DNA of 64,000 bases from Acuticoccus sp. MNP-M23 (GTDB lineage: Bacteria; Pseudomonadota; Alphaproteobacteria; Rhizobiales; Amorphaceae), in the NCBI RefSeq assembly GCF_031195445.1, contig NZ_CP133480.1, forward strand, positions 186,001-250,000, given 5' to 3'. Each line of letters starts with the position of its first letter. Position 1 is the stretch's first letter. The notes under the pieces were generated by a model. That model saw only the letters and a program-made list of their open reading frames with translations. It was not told where the DNA came from and ran no database searches. Position numbers and translations under genes: made by a program. This document shows, one piece after another, positions 8,356 through 16,807 of the stretch.

Positions 8356-9203
8356 TTCGGGTCTCCTTCAAACACGTTGGCCTCCACCCAGTCCGCCGCC
8401 ATCTCCGCCCACTCGGCGTCGGGCCGAATATGGCCGCCCGGCCACAGGGCCAGTTCCAGTGCGGTGCCGGGCGCGCAGCGCGTCCACTTGCGCCGCCAGT
8501 ACCGCCCCTCGGTATCGAACACATCGGCCCGCAGCAACTCGCAGCCATTCTCCTCGCGCCACCGCGCCAGCCCCTCGAAGATGTCGCCCTGATAGATTGC
8601 GCCGGAGCGCAGCGGCCGCCCTTCCAGCGGCACGGTCTGGTCCCGCCACCCATGGGTGTGAAGGAGCTTGACCGGCCCGTCGCAATCAGCCGGATGCGGG
8701 CGCCAGAAGCCGCCGGCATAGGGGGTGTAGCCGGCAGCAACGCCCGCATCGCTGCAAGCAAGATACCACACCAGAGAGCCGCCGATGGAAAAGCCGGTGA
8801 GGATGATGCGGTCCGGATCGACGTCGTGGTTTGCCGCAACGTCCGCGATCAGATCGCGGGTAAAGGCCAGTTCGTCGCGCTGGGCGGGGCTTTCGGGACG
8901 GAACGACCAGCCGGGGCCGAAGCGCGAGTCTGGCCGCTTGAGCCCGTTCGGCGCCACCACCGCATAGCCGCGCGCGTTGAGGGCTTTGGCGAACGCCATC
9001 TCGCGGATGTTGGCGCCCGACGCCCCTGCTCCGTGAAAATAGATGAACGCCGGCACCGGCCCCCTGGCGTCCGCCGGCATGGCGATATGATAGGCGCCGC
9101 CTTCCATCACGCACGGATCGTCCGCGCCGCCGCAGTCCGCCAGCGCGGGCGCGGCCGCCGCGAGGCCGATCAGCCCGGCGGCAATCATGCGGAAATATCC
9201 CAT
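8352..9203 (-). CDS. Secreted LpqC/PHB-depolymerase-like alpha/beta-hydrolase
   Basis: The product has 283 residues with an N-terminal signal peptide (MGYFRM, hydrophobic core, cleavage probably after ALA near residue 22). The alpha/beta-hydrolase features are HGAGASG (oxyanion region), nucleophile motif GFSIGGS, an acid in WRDQTVP and a GGH histidine near the C terminus. This fits the LpqC/CE1 family of PHB depolymerases and feruloyl esterases; the true ester substrate is unknown. ATG 9203 is chosen for the signal peptide and an AAGGGG sequence 8 bases upstream. It overlaps ureE by 4 bases, an uncommon neighbour for urease genes. Cysteines in the mature N terminus (DCGG, DPCVME) may form a disulfide. 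Confidence 0.85.
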   Translation of the reverse strand: MGYFRMIAAGLIGLAAAAPALADCGGADDPCVMEGGAYHIAMPADARGPVPAFIYFHGAGASGANIREMAFAKALNARGYAVVAPNGLKRPDSRFGPGWSFRPESPAQRDELAFTRDLIADVAANHDVDPDRIILTGFSIGGSLVWYLACSDAGVAAGYTPYAGGFWRPHPADCDGPVKLLHTHGWRDQTVPLEGRPLRSGAIYQGDIFEGLARWREENGCELLRADVFDTEGRYWRRKWTRCAPGTALELALWPGGHIRPDAEWAEMAADWVEANVFEGDPN

Positions 9204-9280
9204 CGCCGTTCCCCTTCGGTTGCGAGGCGCAGCGTCGTGCGCCGCACCGCTGCCGTCAACGCAAGGTGTGGTGATTGCTG

Positions 9281-10987
9281 TCAAAAATCGAAGCTCAGAT
9301 TTTCCGGCTTCGGCGGCTTCTTCGGCTTGGTGTCGACGCGCAAAAGCTGCTTGAGGGTGGCAAGCTCGTCGGCCTCATGGGGCGCCTTGTCCCAGCGAAG
9401 CCGCGAGACGCGCGGAAAGCGCATCGCAACGCCGGACTTGTGGCGGGTGGAGCGCTGGAGGCCCTCGAACGCCACCTCAAGCACCAGCCCGGTGTCCCGC
9501 TCGTGCGTCACCTCGCGCACCGGGCCAAAGCGCGCGACCGTGTGGTTGCGCACGAACTTGTCGATTTCCTTCAGCTCGGCATCGGTGAACCCGAAATACG
9601 CCTTGCCGACCGGCACCAGCGCGCCTTCCGCGTCCCAAACGCCGAACGTGTAGTCCGAATAGAACGACGAGCGCTTTCCCGAACCGCGCTGGGCGTACAT
9701 CATCACCGCGTCGATCACGAACGGGTCGCGTTTCCACTTGTACCACGGCCCCTTCGGGCGGCCGGGCACATAGGCGCTGTCGCGGCGCTTGAGCATCACG
9801 CCTTCCACCGCGGCCGCGTCTTCCCCCGCCCCTGCCGACGCCGGGTCCTGCCGCGCCGCAGCAACGTCGGCCCACGTGCCGAACGGGAAGGTGGCGGACA
9901 GATCGAACATCGCGTTTTCACGCGCGGCGAAGGCTTCGAGCCGCGCCCGCCGCGTCTCGAAGGGGAGCGGACGAAGGTCCTCGCCGTTTTCGGACAGGAT
10001 GTCGTAGAGGCGGACCTGGGCCGGGTAGTCGCGCAGCATTTTCGCGCTCACCGTGCGACGGTTCAGGCGCTGCTGGAGCACGTTGAACGGCTGCACCAGC
10101 CCGCCCTTGACGATGAGCAGCTCCCCGTCCACCGCCCCGTCGAATTCGACCGCGTCGCAGACATCGGGAAAGCTGGCGGAAATATCTTCGCCGGAGCGGG
10201 AGAACAGCCGGACCACATGGCGGCCCTGCTTGTCGTGTCCGGCGGATATCTGGATGCGGATGCCGTCCCATTTCCACTCCGCCACGAAGGCGGCCGGGTC
10301 TTCGCTTTTTTCCAGCTGCTCAAGGTCTGTGGGGCTGGCGAGCATGGGGGTGCGGAAGGGGGCGGGATCGTCGCTCTCCGGCGCCTCCGCCCGCCCCTCC
10401 AGCCACGCAAACAGCGGGCCATAAGGCGGCGACAAGCCGTGCCACACCTCTTCGACGGCGTTGGCATCCACCGGGGCAAGGCGGGCAACGGCGGTTTTCG
10501 CAAGCCGCGCGCTGACGCCGACCCGCAGCGCCCCGGTGATGAGCTTGAGGAGCGCCCAGCGGCCGATCTCATCCAGATCGTCCAGCCAGGCGGCCAACTG
10601 CCCGGCAAGGCCCGCCTTGCCGGTGCTCTCCAGCGTGGTGATGACGTCCGACAGTTGCGGCCCGGCCGGCGGGTTGTTGTGGCCAGGGGTGCCCGGCGCC
10701 GCTTCGGCCGGGGCACGGTTCGGCCACATTAGCGCTACGGTTTCGGACAGGTCGCCCACATAATCGCGCGACAGGGCGAAGAGGACCGGGTCGGTCCGTT
10801 CGGCAATGAGCGCGCGGATGAGGCCGGGCTTGGCGTGCTGGAAATTGAGCGCATCGGTCAGAGCGGCCAGCGCGTAGCCGCGTTCGGGGTCCGGCGTTTG
10901 CCGGAAATAGGCTTCCATCAGCGCCAGCTTGCCGTTGCGGCGCGGCTCGTAGCTCAGCCTGTCGAGTAGATGCGCAAACCCCTGCAT
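9281..10987 (-). CDS. ATP-dependent DNA ligase of the bacterial ligase-associated repair cluster
   Basis: The product has 568 residues. An N-terminal helical DNA-binding domain (about 1-205) precedes the nucleotidyltransferase domain with the adenylation motif KWDGIR at 239-244 (K239 is the AMP-accepting lysine). An OB-fold follows, with EGVMLKRRDS and WYKWKRDP motifs. It matches the family annotated as cisplatin-damage-response ATP-dependent DNA ligase, which in Pseudomonas and other proteobacteria is clustered with an Lhr-core helicase, a metallo-exonuclease and an MPE phosphoesterase. It seals nicks in duplex DNA. Helicase and phosphoesterase genes are found about 2.3 kb away on the opposite strand, but no exonuclease is found. 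ATG 10987 is preceded by a GC-rich leader with a weak ribosome site. Confidence 0.93.
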   Translation of the reverse strand: MQGFAHLLDRLSYEPRRNGKLALMEAYFRQTPDPERGYALAALTDALNFQHAKPGLIRALIAERTDPVLFALSRDYVGDLSETVALMWPNRAPAEAAPGTPGHNNPPAGPQLSDVITTLESTGKAGLAGQLAAWLDDLDEIGRWALLKLITGALRVGVSARLAKTAVARLAPVDANAVEEVWHGLSPPYGPLFAWLEGRAEAPESDDPAPFRTPMLASPTDLEQLEKSEDPAAFVAEWKWDGIRIQISAGHDKQGRHVVRLFSRSGEDISASFPDVCDAVEFDGAVDGELLIVKGGLVQPFNVLQQRLNRRTVSAKMLRDYPAQVRLYDILSENGEDLRPLPFETRRARLEAFAARENAMFDLSATFPFGTWADVAAARQDPASAGAGEDAAAVEGVMLKRRDSAYVPGRPKGPWYKWKRDPFVIDAVMMYAQRGSGKRSSFYSDYTFGVWDAEGALVPVGKAYFGFTDAELKEIDKFVRNHTVARFGPVREVTHERDTGLVLEVAFEGLQRSTRHKSGVAMRFPRVSRLRWDKAPHEADELATLKQLLRVDTKPKKPPKPENLSFDF

Positions 10988-11038
10988 CCCGCCGATTTTA
11001 GCGCGCTGCGCGCGAAAGCGAAGGGGACAAGCGCCGGG

Positions 11039-11072
11039 ATGCGGGAGAAACGGGTCGGCCGCCCTCCCGCAT
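11039..11072 (-). terminator. Stem-loop after the coiled-coil gene
   Basis: A perfect 9-bp inverted repeat (ATGCGGGAG / CTCCCGCAT) with a 16-base GC-rich loop lies 15 bases beyond the stop of the coiled-coil gene and 52 bases before the ligase start. There is no U-tract, so intrinsic termination is uncertain; it may be an attenuator or an mRNA 3'-end stabiliser. Confidence 0.4.
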
Positions 11073-11086
11073 GGTCCGGCCTGGCT

Positions 11087-13093
11087 TTATTGCGCCGTTG
11101 CCGGTTCGGCGGCTTCCGGTGCGGGCGTTTCGGCTTCCGCCGCCGGTTCTGCTGCTTCCGGCGCGGGCGTCTCGGCTTCCGCAGCCGGTTCGGCCGCTTC
11201 CGGTGCGGGCGTTTCGGCTTCCGCTGCCGGTTCTGCCGCTTCCGCTGCGGGCGTTTCGGCTTCCGCGGCCGGTTCGGCTGCTTCCGGTGCGGGCGTGTCG
11301 GCTTCCGCTGCCGGTTCTGCCGCTTCCGCTGCGGGCGTCTCGGCTTCCGCGGCCGGTTTGGCTGCTTCCGCCGCGGGCGTTTCGGCTTCTGCGGGCGCCT
11401 CGGCCGGTGCGCTGGCAGCGTTCGCCGGTGCGCTGCGCATGGCGTCAATCTGCGCCACCAGTGCGTCGCGCTGACGGGTCCAGAGTTCTGCGTCGCGCCG
11501 CAGGTCCTTGATCTCGTTTTCCAGCGTCGCGCGCCGTCCGCCAAGCTCGCTTTCGAGGTTGGAGAGCTGGCGGCGAACATCGTTCATTTCCGCGCCAACC
11601 CGCGCCACATCCTGCCGGGCGTCGGCACGCTCGGCCTCAATCGCGGCAACATCGGCCTCCAGCGTTGTCCGCTGCTCCTCGAGCTCTGCAATCTTTGCTT
11701 CGGCTTCAGCGCGTTCGGCCTTTGCGTCGGCAATGTTAGCAGCGCGCGCGGTCCGAGCGACCTCGGCATCGCTCGCCAACAGCGCAGCTTCCGTTTTGAT
11801 GCCCATCACCTCGGCATCCAGCGCGTCGCGTTCGGCCGTCAGCGCGACAATCTGCGCGTCCAGCTCCTCGACGTCTGCGCGCATCGCATCGGCCTTCGCC
11901 GCGTCGGCTTCCAGCGTCTCCTGCCGGGCCGTCAGTGTGGCCACGGCCTCTTCTGCGGCGCGCTGGTCCGCTTGGGCCTCATCGCGCGCGGTGCTGACGT
12001 CCGCCAGCTCGTCCTTGCGCTGCGCCAGCGCCTTGTCGAGCGCGGCGGACTCTGCCTGGAGTTCCGCCAACCGCGCTTCAGTCGATTTCTGCTCCTCGGC
12101 AAGCGCCGCAAGCGTCGTCTCCAGCGTCTGACGCTCGGTTGCCAGCGTCTCGCGCGCTTCGCTCACCCGTGTGCGCGCCTGCTCAAGTTCCGCCTTCACG
12201 CTGTCGTGCTCACGGTTCAGCGCTTCCAGCTGCGCTTTCGTCTCCGCCAGTTCGCTGTTGACCGCCTCTGCCTCCGCCTGCGCCTTTTCGACGGCAGCTT
12301 CCGCCTCGTTCTGCTGGGTCGCCGTTGCATCGAGCGTCGCGCGCGCTGCCTTCCGCTGGTCGGTGAGGTCGGCCAACTCGGCGGTAAGCTTCGCGGTCTG
12401 GTCTTCCAGCGCTGCCACCGCGGCGGTCTTCTCCGCTGCATCCTTCTGCGCAGCGGCAAATGCAGCCTGTGCGGTCGCCCGCTCCTCCTCCAGGCCCGCA
12501 ACCGCCGTCCGGGCGGCGGCCACATCCGCCTCGGCCGTCGCCCTGGCTTCGCTCAGCGCTTCATTTTCGGTCTTGAGCGCGGCCAGCGCGTCCTTTGCTG
12601 CGCGCGTTTCCGCCTGCACGCGCACCAGCTCGGCGCGGTCGGCATCGGCGGTCTCCAGCGCCGTCTCGGCCTCGGCCAGCGCATCGCGGGTGGACTTCAG
12701 CGCACCGGATGCGGCCTGTGCATCAGCCTGCAGCGAGGCAATTTCCGAGGTGATCGCCCCGTGCTCGTCCTGCCGCGCATCAAGAGCCGCAGACGCGTCC
12801 TCGATCCCCTGCTTCAACGTTTCAAGCTCGGCGGTTGCCGCTTCAATATCGGCGCTCAGCTGATCGCGCGCGGCGGTGATAGTGCCAACCTCCGCCTTGA
12901 TTGCATCCAGCGAGCCCGCTTCGCCCTTCAGCTCGTCGATCTGGGAAGTGAGCTGGGCAACCTGATCGTCAGCATCCAGCGTCAGGGTCGCCACCTGGTC
13001 CCGAAGCGCTTCGCGTTCCTGGAAGAAGTAAACGGCCGCAGCCAATGAGGCCACGGTGACGAGTGCAAGCACGATCGTGAAGAAGCGAGACAT
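11087..13093 (-). CDS. Membrane-anchored long coiled-coil protein with Ala/Glu/Pro repeat tail
   Basis: The product has 668 residues. One N-terminal TM helix (about 5-23) is followed by about 530 residues of nearly uninterrupted heptad-type coiled coil rich in Ala, Glu, Gln, Asp and Arg. The tail is an Ala/Glu/Pro low-complexity segment of seven 14-residue repeats (consensus PAAEAETPAPEAAE). No enzymatic motif is visible. The pattern suggests a structural or tethering protein at the inner membrane; orientation cannot be decided. It sits between the ligase gene and the divergent helicase gene, but it has its own leader (about 180 bases shared with the helicase) and a stem-loop after its stop, so it may be transcribed independently. 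I do not recognise the family. Confidence 0.8.
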   Translation of the reverse strand: MSRFFTIVLALVTVASLAAAVYFFQEREALRDQVATLTLDADDQVAQLTSQIDELKGEAGSLDAIKAEVGTITAARDQLSADIEAATAELETLKQGIEDASAALDARQDEHGAITSEIASLQADAQAASGALKSTRDALAEAETALETADADRAELVRVQAETRAAKDALAALKTENEALSEARATAEADVAAARTAVAGLEEERATAQAAFAAAQKDAAEKTAAVAALEDQTAKLTAELADLTDQRKAARATLDATATQQNEAEAAVEKAQAEAEAVNSELAETKAQLEALNREHDSVKAELEQARTRVSEARETLATERQTLETTLAALAEEQKSTEARLAELQAESAALDKALAQRKDELADVSTARDEAQADQRAAEEAVATLTARQETLEADAAKADAMRADVEELDAQIVALTAERDALDAEVMGIKTEAALLASDAEVARTARAANIADAKAERAEAEAKIAELEEQRTTLEADVAAIEAERADARQDVARVGAEMNDVRRQLSNLESELGGRRATLENEIKDLRRDAELWTRQRDALVAQIDAMRSAPANAASAPAEAPAEAETPAAEAAKPAAEAETPAAEAAEPAAEADTPAPEAAEPAAEAETPAAEAAEPAAEAETPAPEAAEPAAEAETPAPEAAEPAAEAETPAPEAAEPATAQ
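11105..11398 (-). repeat. Seven tandem 42-bp coding repeats
   Basis: About seven copies of a 42-bp unit encode the 14-residue PAAEAETPAPEAAE-type repeat at the C terminus of the coiled-coil protein. Copies are similar at DNA level, differing mainly at the Pro/Ala position and in synonymous changes, so copy number could vary between strains by slippage or recombination. Confidence 0.85.
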
Positions 13094-13272
13094 ATTTGCA
13101 GTCGACCCCGTTTTGTTGCCAAAGCTGGCGATGGGGCGACTCTATGGCTCCGGGCGACCCATTGTCGACCGCCTGCACCCAATCCACTAAAAATTCATCG
13201 GCGTGTCATGGGGGGCGAGACGTCGCGCCGGATCCGCAAACACGCGGCTACACGCCGGGGCCAGTCGCCGCT

Positions 13273-15804
13273 ATGTTCTCGCCCATGCAAAAGGCCGTGC
13301 CTTCGCCCGACACCACCAGTGCCCATTCGCTGCCCGAGCCTTTCGCCGGGTGGTTTGCCGGGCGCGGCTGGGCACCCCGTCCCCATCAGCTGGACCTTCT
13401 GGACAAAGCCGAGGCCGGTCTGTCCGCGCTGCTGATTGCGCCCACCGGCGCGGGAAAGACTCTGGCCGGTTTCCTGCCCAGCCTTCTGGAGCTTGCCGCC
13501 AGCAACCCGGCCCGCAACAGCCCGGTTCGCGAAGGGCCGCACACCCTTTACATCTCGCCCCTCAAGGCGCTTGCGGTGGATATTGCCCGCAACCTCGAAA
13601 TGCCGATTTCGGAGATGAACCTTCCCATCACCGTGGAAACGCGCACGGGGGACACGCCGCAGAACCGCCGGAAGCGGCAACGCGAAAACCCGCCCGACAT
13701 CCTTCTCACCACCGCCGAGCAGGTGGCTCTCCTCATCAGCCAGCCGGACGCCGCGCGCTTCTTTTCCCAGCTGAAGGTGGTGATCGTCGACGAGCTGCAT
13801 TCCCTCGTCACCTCCAAGCGAGGCGACCTTTTGGCGCTGGGTCTGGCGCGGCTGCGCCAGCATGCACCAGGCCTGCGGACCGTCGGCCTTTCCGCAACCG
13901 TTGCCCATCCGGATGATCTGCGCGGCTGGCTGGTCGCCCAGCGTCCCGGCGAGACCCCGCTTGCCGAGCTGATTGTGGTGGACGGCGGCGCCAAGCCCGA
14001 CGTGTCGATCCTGAAATCCGAGGCGCGGGTCCCGTGGTCGGGCCACATGACCCGCTACGCGCTTCCCGACATTCTGGCCCTCATCAAGGCGCACCGCACC
14101 ACGCTGGTTTTCGTCAACACCCGCAGCCAGGCGGAGCTGTTGTTCCACGAGCTTTGGCGGATCAACGAAGATACGCTGCCGATCGCCCTCCACCACGGCT
14201 CGCTGGACCGCGGCCAGCGGCGCAAGGTAGAGGCCGCCATGGCGGAAAACCGCCTGCGCGCCGTGGTCTGCACCTCAACGCTGGACCTCGGGATCGACTG
14301 GGGCGATGTGGATCTGGTCGTCAATGTCGGCGCCCCCAAGGGGGCTTCGCGCCTTGCCCAGCGCATCGGCCGCGCCAACCACCGGATGGACGAGCCGTCC
14401 AAAGCCATCCTCGTCCCCTCCAACCGGTTCGAGGTGCTGGAATGCCAGGCTGCGCTGGACGCGTCATATCTCGGCCATCAGGACACGCCGCCCGTGCGCG
14501 AGGGCAGCCTCGACGTTCTTGCCCAGCACGTTCTGGGTGCCGCCGTCGCCGCCCCGTTCGATGCCCTTGCCCTTTACGATGAACTGTGCTCGGCCTACCC
14601 CTACCGCACGCTCGACTGGGAGACCTTCGAGCGCGTGGTGGATTTCGTCGCCACAGGCGGCTACGCGCTGCGCGCCTATGAGCGCTACGCCAAGATCCGC
14701 CGCCGCAAGGACGGCCTCTGGCGCGTTGCCAACCCGAAGATTGCGCAGCAATACCGCCTCAACGTCGGCACCATCGTCGAAATTCCCAACCTTTCGGTGC
14801 GGCTCGTCTCCAAGCGGGGCGGACGGCTGGGGCGCGGCGGCCGGATGCTGGGGCAGATCGAGGAATATTTCGTCAACCAGCTGGCGCCGGGCGACACGTT
14901 CCTGTTCGCCGGCCAGTGCCTGCGGCTGGAAGGGGTGCGCGACAGCGAGGCGCTGGTCACCAAGTCACAGATGAACGAGCCTAAGATCCCCTATTATGGC
15001 GGGTCCAAATTTCCCCTCACCACCTACCTTGCCAGTGTCGTGCGCGGGATGCTCGCCGAGCCGGAGCGCCGCGCGGACCTGCCCGATCAGGTGCGCGAAT
15101 GGGTCGACCTGCAGGGCGTCCGCTCGCACCTGCCGCGGCGGGACGAGCTTCTGATCGAGACCTTTCCCCGCGGCAAACGGCATTACATTGTCGCCTACCC
15201 GTTCGAGGGGCGCCTTGCCCACCAGACGCTGGGGATGCTCCTCACCCGGCGGCTGGAACGGATGCGCCTCAAGCCCATCGGCTTCGTCGCGTCGGACTAT
15301 GCGCTGGCCATCTGGGGCCTTGAGGATTATTCCGCCGCCTTCTCCGGCCGCGGCCCCGCCATGGGCGACCTCTTTTCCGAGGATCTCCTCGGCGACGATC
15401 TCGACGAATGGCTTGCCCAGTCGGTCCTGATGAAGCGCACCTTCCGGGCCTGCGCCGAAATTGCGCAGCTGATCGAGCGCCGCCACCCCGGCACGGAAAA
15501 GACCGGCCGGCAGGTCACCGTCTCGACCGACCTGATTTACGATGTGTTGCGCTCTCACGAGGCCGACCACATTCTTCTGCGCGCCACCTGGGCGGATGCG
15601 GCCACAGGCCTTCTCGACATCCGCCGCCTCGGCGCGATGCTTGCCCGCGTCAAGCGCGACATCGTGCACCAGCGGCTTGAGCGGATATCCCCGCTTGCCG
15701 TCCCCATCATGCTCGAAATCGGACGTGAGATCGTCCATGGTGAGGCCAGTGAATCGCTGCTGGCAGAAGCGGCGGACGAGCTGGTTGCGGAGGCGATGCG
15801 TTGA
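13273..15804 (+). CDS. Ligase-associated Lhr-core DEXH-box DNA helicase
   Basis: The product has about 843 residues. A superfamily 2 helicase core has a P-loop APTGAGKT (about 56-63), a DELH box in VIVDELHSL, SATVAHP (motif III), HHGSLDRGQR, TSTLDLGIDWGDVD (motif V) and QRIGRANHR (motif VI). The winged-helix and Lhr C-terminal (DUF4010-like) regions follow. It matches the ligase-associated DNA-damage-response helicase family (Lhr-core), a 3'-5' ssDNA-dependent translocase and helicase. ATG 13273 is chosen over the in-frame ATG 13285 and over upstream codons that encode non-conserved sequence. The downstream pdeM gene overlaps its stop by 4 bases, confirming an operon. The gene is divergent from the coiled-coil gene. 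Confidence 0.94.
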   Translation: MFSPMQKAVPSPDTTSAHSLPEPFAGWFAGRGWAPRPHQLDLLDKAEAGLSALLIAPTGAGKTLAGFLPSLLELAASNPARNSPVREGPHTLYISPLKALAVDIARNLEMPISEMNLPITVETRTGDTPQNRRKRQRENPPDILLTTAEQVALLISQPDAARFFSQLKVVIVDELHSLVTSKRGDLLALGLARLRQHAPGLRTVGLSATVAHPDDLRGWLVAQRPGETPLAELIVVDGGAKPDVSILKSEARVPWSGHMTRYALPDILALIKAHRTTLVFVNTRSQAELLFHELWRINEDTLPIALHHGSLDRGQRRKVEAAMAENRLRAVVCTSTLDLGIDWGDVDLVVNVGAPKGASRLAQRIGRANHRMDEPSKAILVPSNRFEVLECQAALDASYLGHQDTPPVREGSLDVLAQHVLGAAVAAPFDALALYDELCSAYPYRTLDWETFERVVDFVATGGYALRAYERYAKIRRRKDGLWRVANPKIAQQYRLNVGTIVEIPNLSVRLVSKRGGRLGRGGRMLGQIEEYFVNQLAPGDTFLFAGQCLRLEGVRDSEALVTKSQMNEPKIPYYGGSKFPLTTYLASVVRGMLAEPERRADLPDQVREWVDLQGVRSHLPRRDELLIETFPRGKRHYIVAYPFEGRLAHQTLGMLLTRRLERMRLKPIGFVASDYALAIWGLEDYSAAFSGRGPAMGDLFSEDLLGDDLDEWLAQSVLMKRTFRACAEIAQLIERRHPGTEKTGRQVTVSTDLIYDVLRSHEADHILLRATWADAATGLLDIRRLGAMLARVKRDIVHQRLERISPLAVPIMLEIGREIVHGEASESLLAEAADELVAEAMR

Positions 15805-16562
15805 GTTCCTGCCACACCGGGTACGGCATGGCGGCCATGGCGGCCTTCTCCCTCCCCGGCCCGAAAAAGCCCGGCCCCGTCAAGGCAGACGAGCGGCCCC
15901 CGACCGCGCCTGCGAGGCTTGCGGGCATGGAGGCCACGCTCGACACTTCCGGCGCGCTCTACTGGGCGGCCGAGGAAACGCTCGTCGTGTCGGACCTTCA
16001 CCTCGAGACCGGGTCGTCCTACGCGCGCAGCGGCCAGATGCTCCCGCCCTACGACACGGGGCTCACCCTTGCCCGCCTGGCAGATGCCATCGCCCATCAC
16101 CGCCCGCGCCGCCTGATCTCGCTGGGCGACAGCTTTCACGACCCCTACGGCCCCGAGCGCCTGTCGCCCACCCACCGCAACTGGCTGGCGGACCTGTGCC
16201 AGCAGATCGAAACCGTCTGGATCACCGGCAACCACGACCATGCTTCTGCCGCATCCTTCGGCGGCACGGCAGCCGAGAGCGCGACGATTGCCGGAATCAC
16301 CTTCCGCCACATCCCGACCGAAGGCCCGGTCGATGGCATGGAGGTGGCCGGCCATCTGCACCCGGCCGGGGTGGTGATCCTCAGGAACCGCCGCATCAAG
16401 CGCCGCGCCTTCATCGGCTGTGCGCGACGCATGGTCATGCCAGCGTTCGGCGTCCTCACCGGCGGCCTGCCACACACCGATGCTGCCTTTGCCGGCCTCT
16501 GGCCAAAGCCGTTGCGCCCGCAGCTCCACCTCATCGGCAGACAGAAGATCCACTCGCTCTAA
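15801..16562 (+). CDS. pdeM: Ligase-associated metallophosphoesterase PdeM
   Basis: Calcineurin-like phosphoesterase with all metal-binding motifs: SDLHLE, GDSFHD, GNHDH and GHLHP. It belongs to the ligase-associated DNA-damage-response endonuclease/phosphodiesterase family, a partner of the helicase just upstream and the ligase. The start is ambiguous. TTG 15801 overlaps the helicase stop (TTGA) and suggests translational coupling; ATG 15828 and 15837 are alternatives; ATG 15927 is probably too late, since family-like sequence (APARLAG and onward) begins before it. Residues between 15 and 40 are Pro/Lys-rich and probably disordered. Confidence 0.9.
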   Translation: MSSCHTGYGMAAMAAFSLPGPKKPGPVKADERPPTAPARLAGMEATLDTSGALYWAAEETLVVSDLHLETGSSYARSGQMLPPYDTGLTLARLADAIAHHRPRRLISLGDSFHDPYGPERLSPTHRNWLADLCQQIETVWITGNHDHASAASFGGTAAESATIAGITFRHIPTEGPVDGMEVAGHLHPAGVVILRNRRIKRRAFIGCARRMVMPAFGVLTGGLPHTDAAFAGLWPKPLRPQLHLIGRQKIHSL

Positions 16563-16593
16563 GGCTGCGGCAAGGGTCAAGGGATCGGGCCGG

Positions 16594-16633
16594 GTCAAGG
16601 GCGCCGAAGGCGGGCGAAGCCTTCACCCTTGAC
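16594..16633. terminator. Interrupted stem-loop between convergent genes
   Basis: GTCAAGGG (16594-16601) pairs with CCCTTGAC (16626-16633), and GAAGGC (16606-16611) pairs with GCCTTC (16619-16624) inside it. It lies just after pdeM and faces the convergent ThDP-enzyme gene, so it may terminate either transcript. No clear U-tract is present. Confidence 0.4.
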
Positions 16634-16661
16634 GCGGCCCGAGCCCGGCACACGCTCGCAT

Positions 16662-16712
16662 CAGGGGTTCAGGAAAGAAGGACGCGAAGCGGCCATCTGC
16701 CCTGAACCCCTG
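16662..16712. repeat. 11-bp inverted repeat
   Basis: CAGGGGTTCAG at 16662-16672 is exactly inverted as CTGAACCCCTG at 16702-16712. The interval of 29 bases shows no coding signal. It lies with two other hairpins in the 245-base gap between pdeM and the ThDP-enzyme gene and could be part of a dispersed intergenic repeat. Confidence 0.5.
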
Positions 16713-16736
16713 CCACGTGGCGAACGGGAGGGAGCA

Positions 16737-16755
16737 CGAGGGAGGAAATCCCTCG
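16737..16755. terminator. Short hairpin in the pdeM / ThDP-enzyme gap
   Basis: CGAGGGA and TCCCTCG flank a five-base GGAAA loop; TCTTTC follows on the plus strand. It may be a terminator for the leftward pdeM operon or part of the same repeat array as the neighbouring inverted repeats. Confidence 0.4.
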
Positions 16756-16807
16756 TCTTTCAAGTAATAAGCCGGTGCGCAGCGCCGTCCGAACCACGGC
16801 GCAAGGG

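Noticed and set aside
7858-8592. Valine/isoleucine-rich plus-strand frame
   Set aside because: The hydrophobic start is the complement of the ureE histidine codons; the rest is antisense to ureE and the esterase gene.
11105-11398. CRISPR-like array
   Set aside because: Repeats are directly adjacent with no unique spacers and lie in a coding frame.
11071-11511. Plus-strand frame rich in Leu/Pro/Arg repeats
   Set aside because: Shadow of the coding tandem repeats of the coiled-coil gene.
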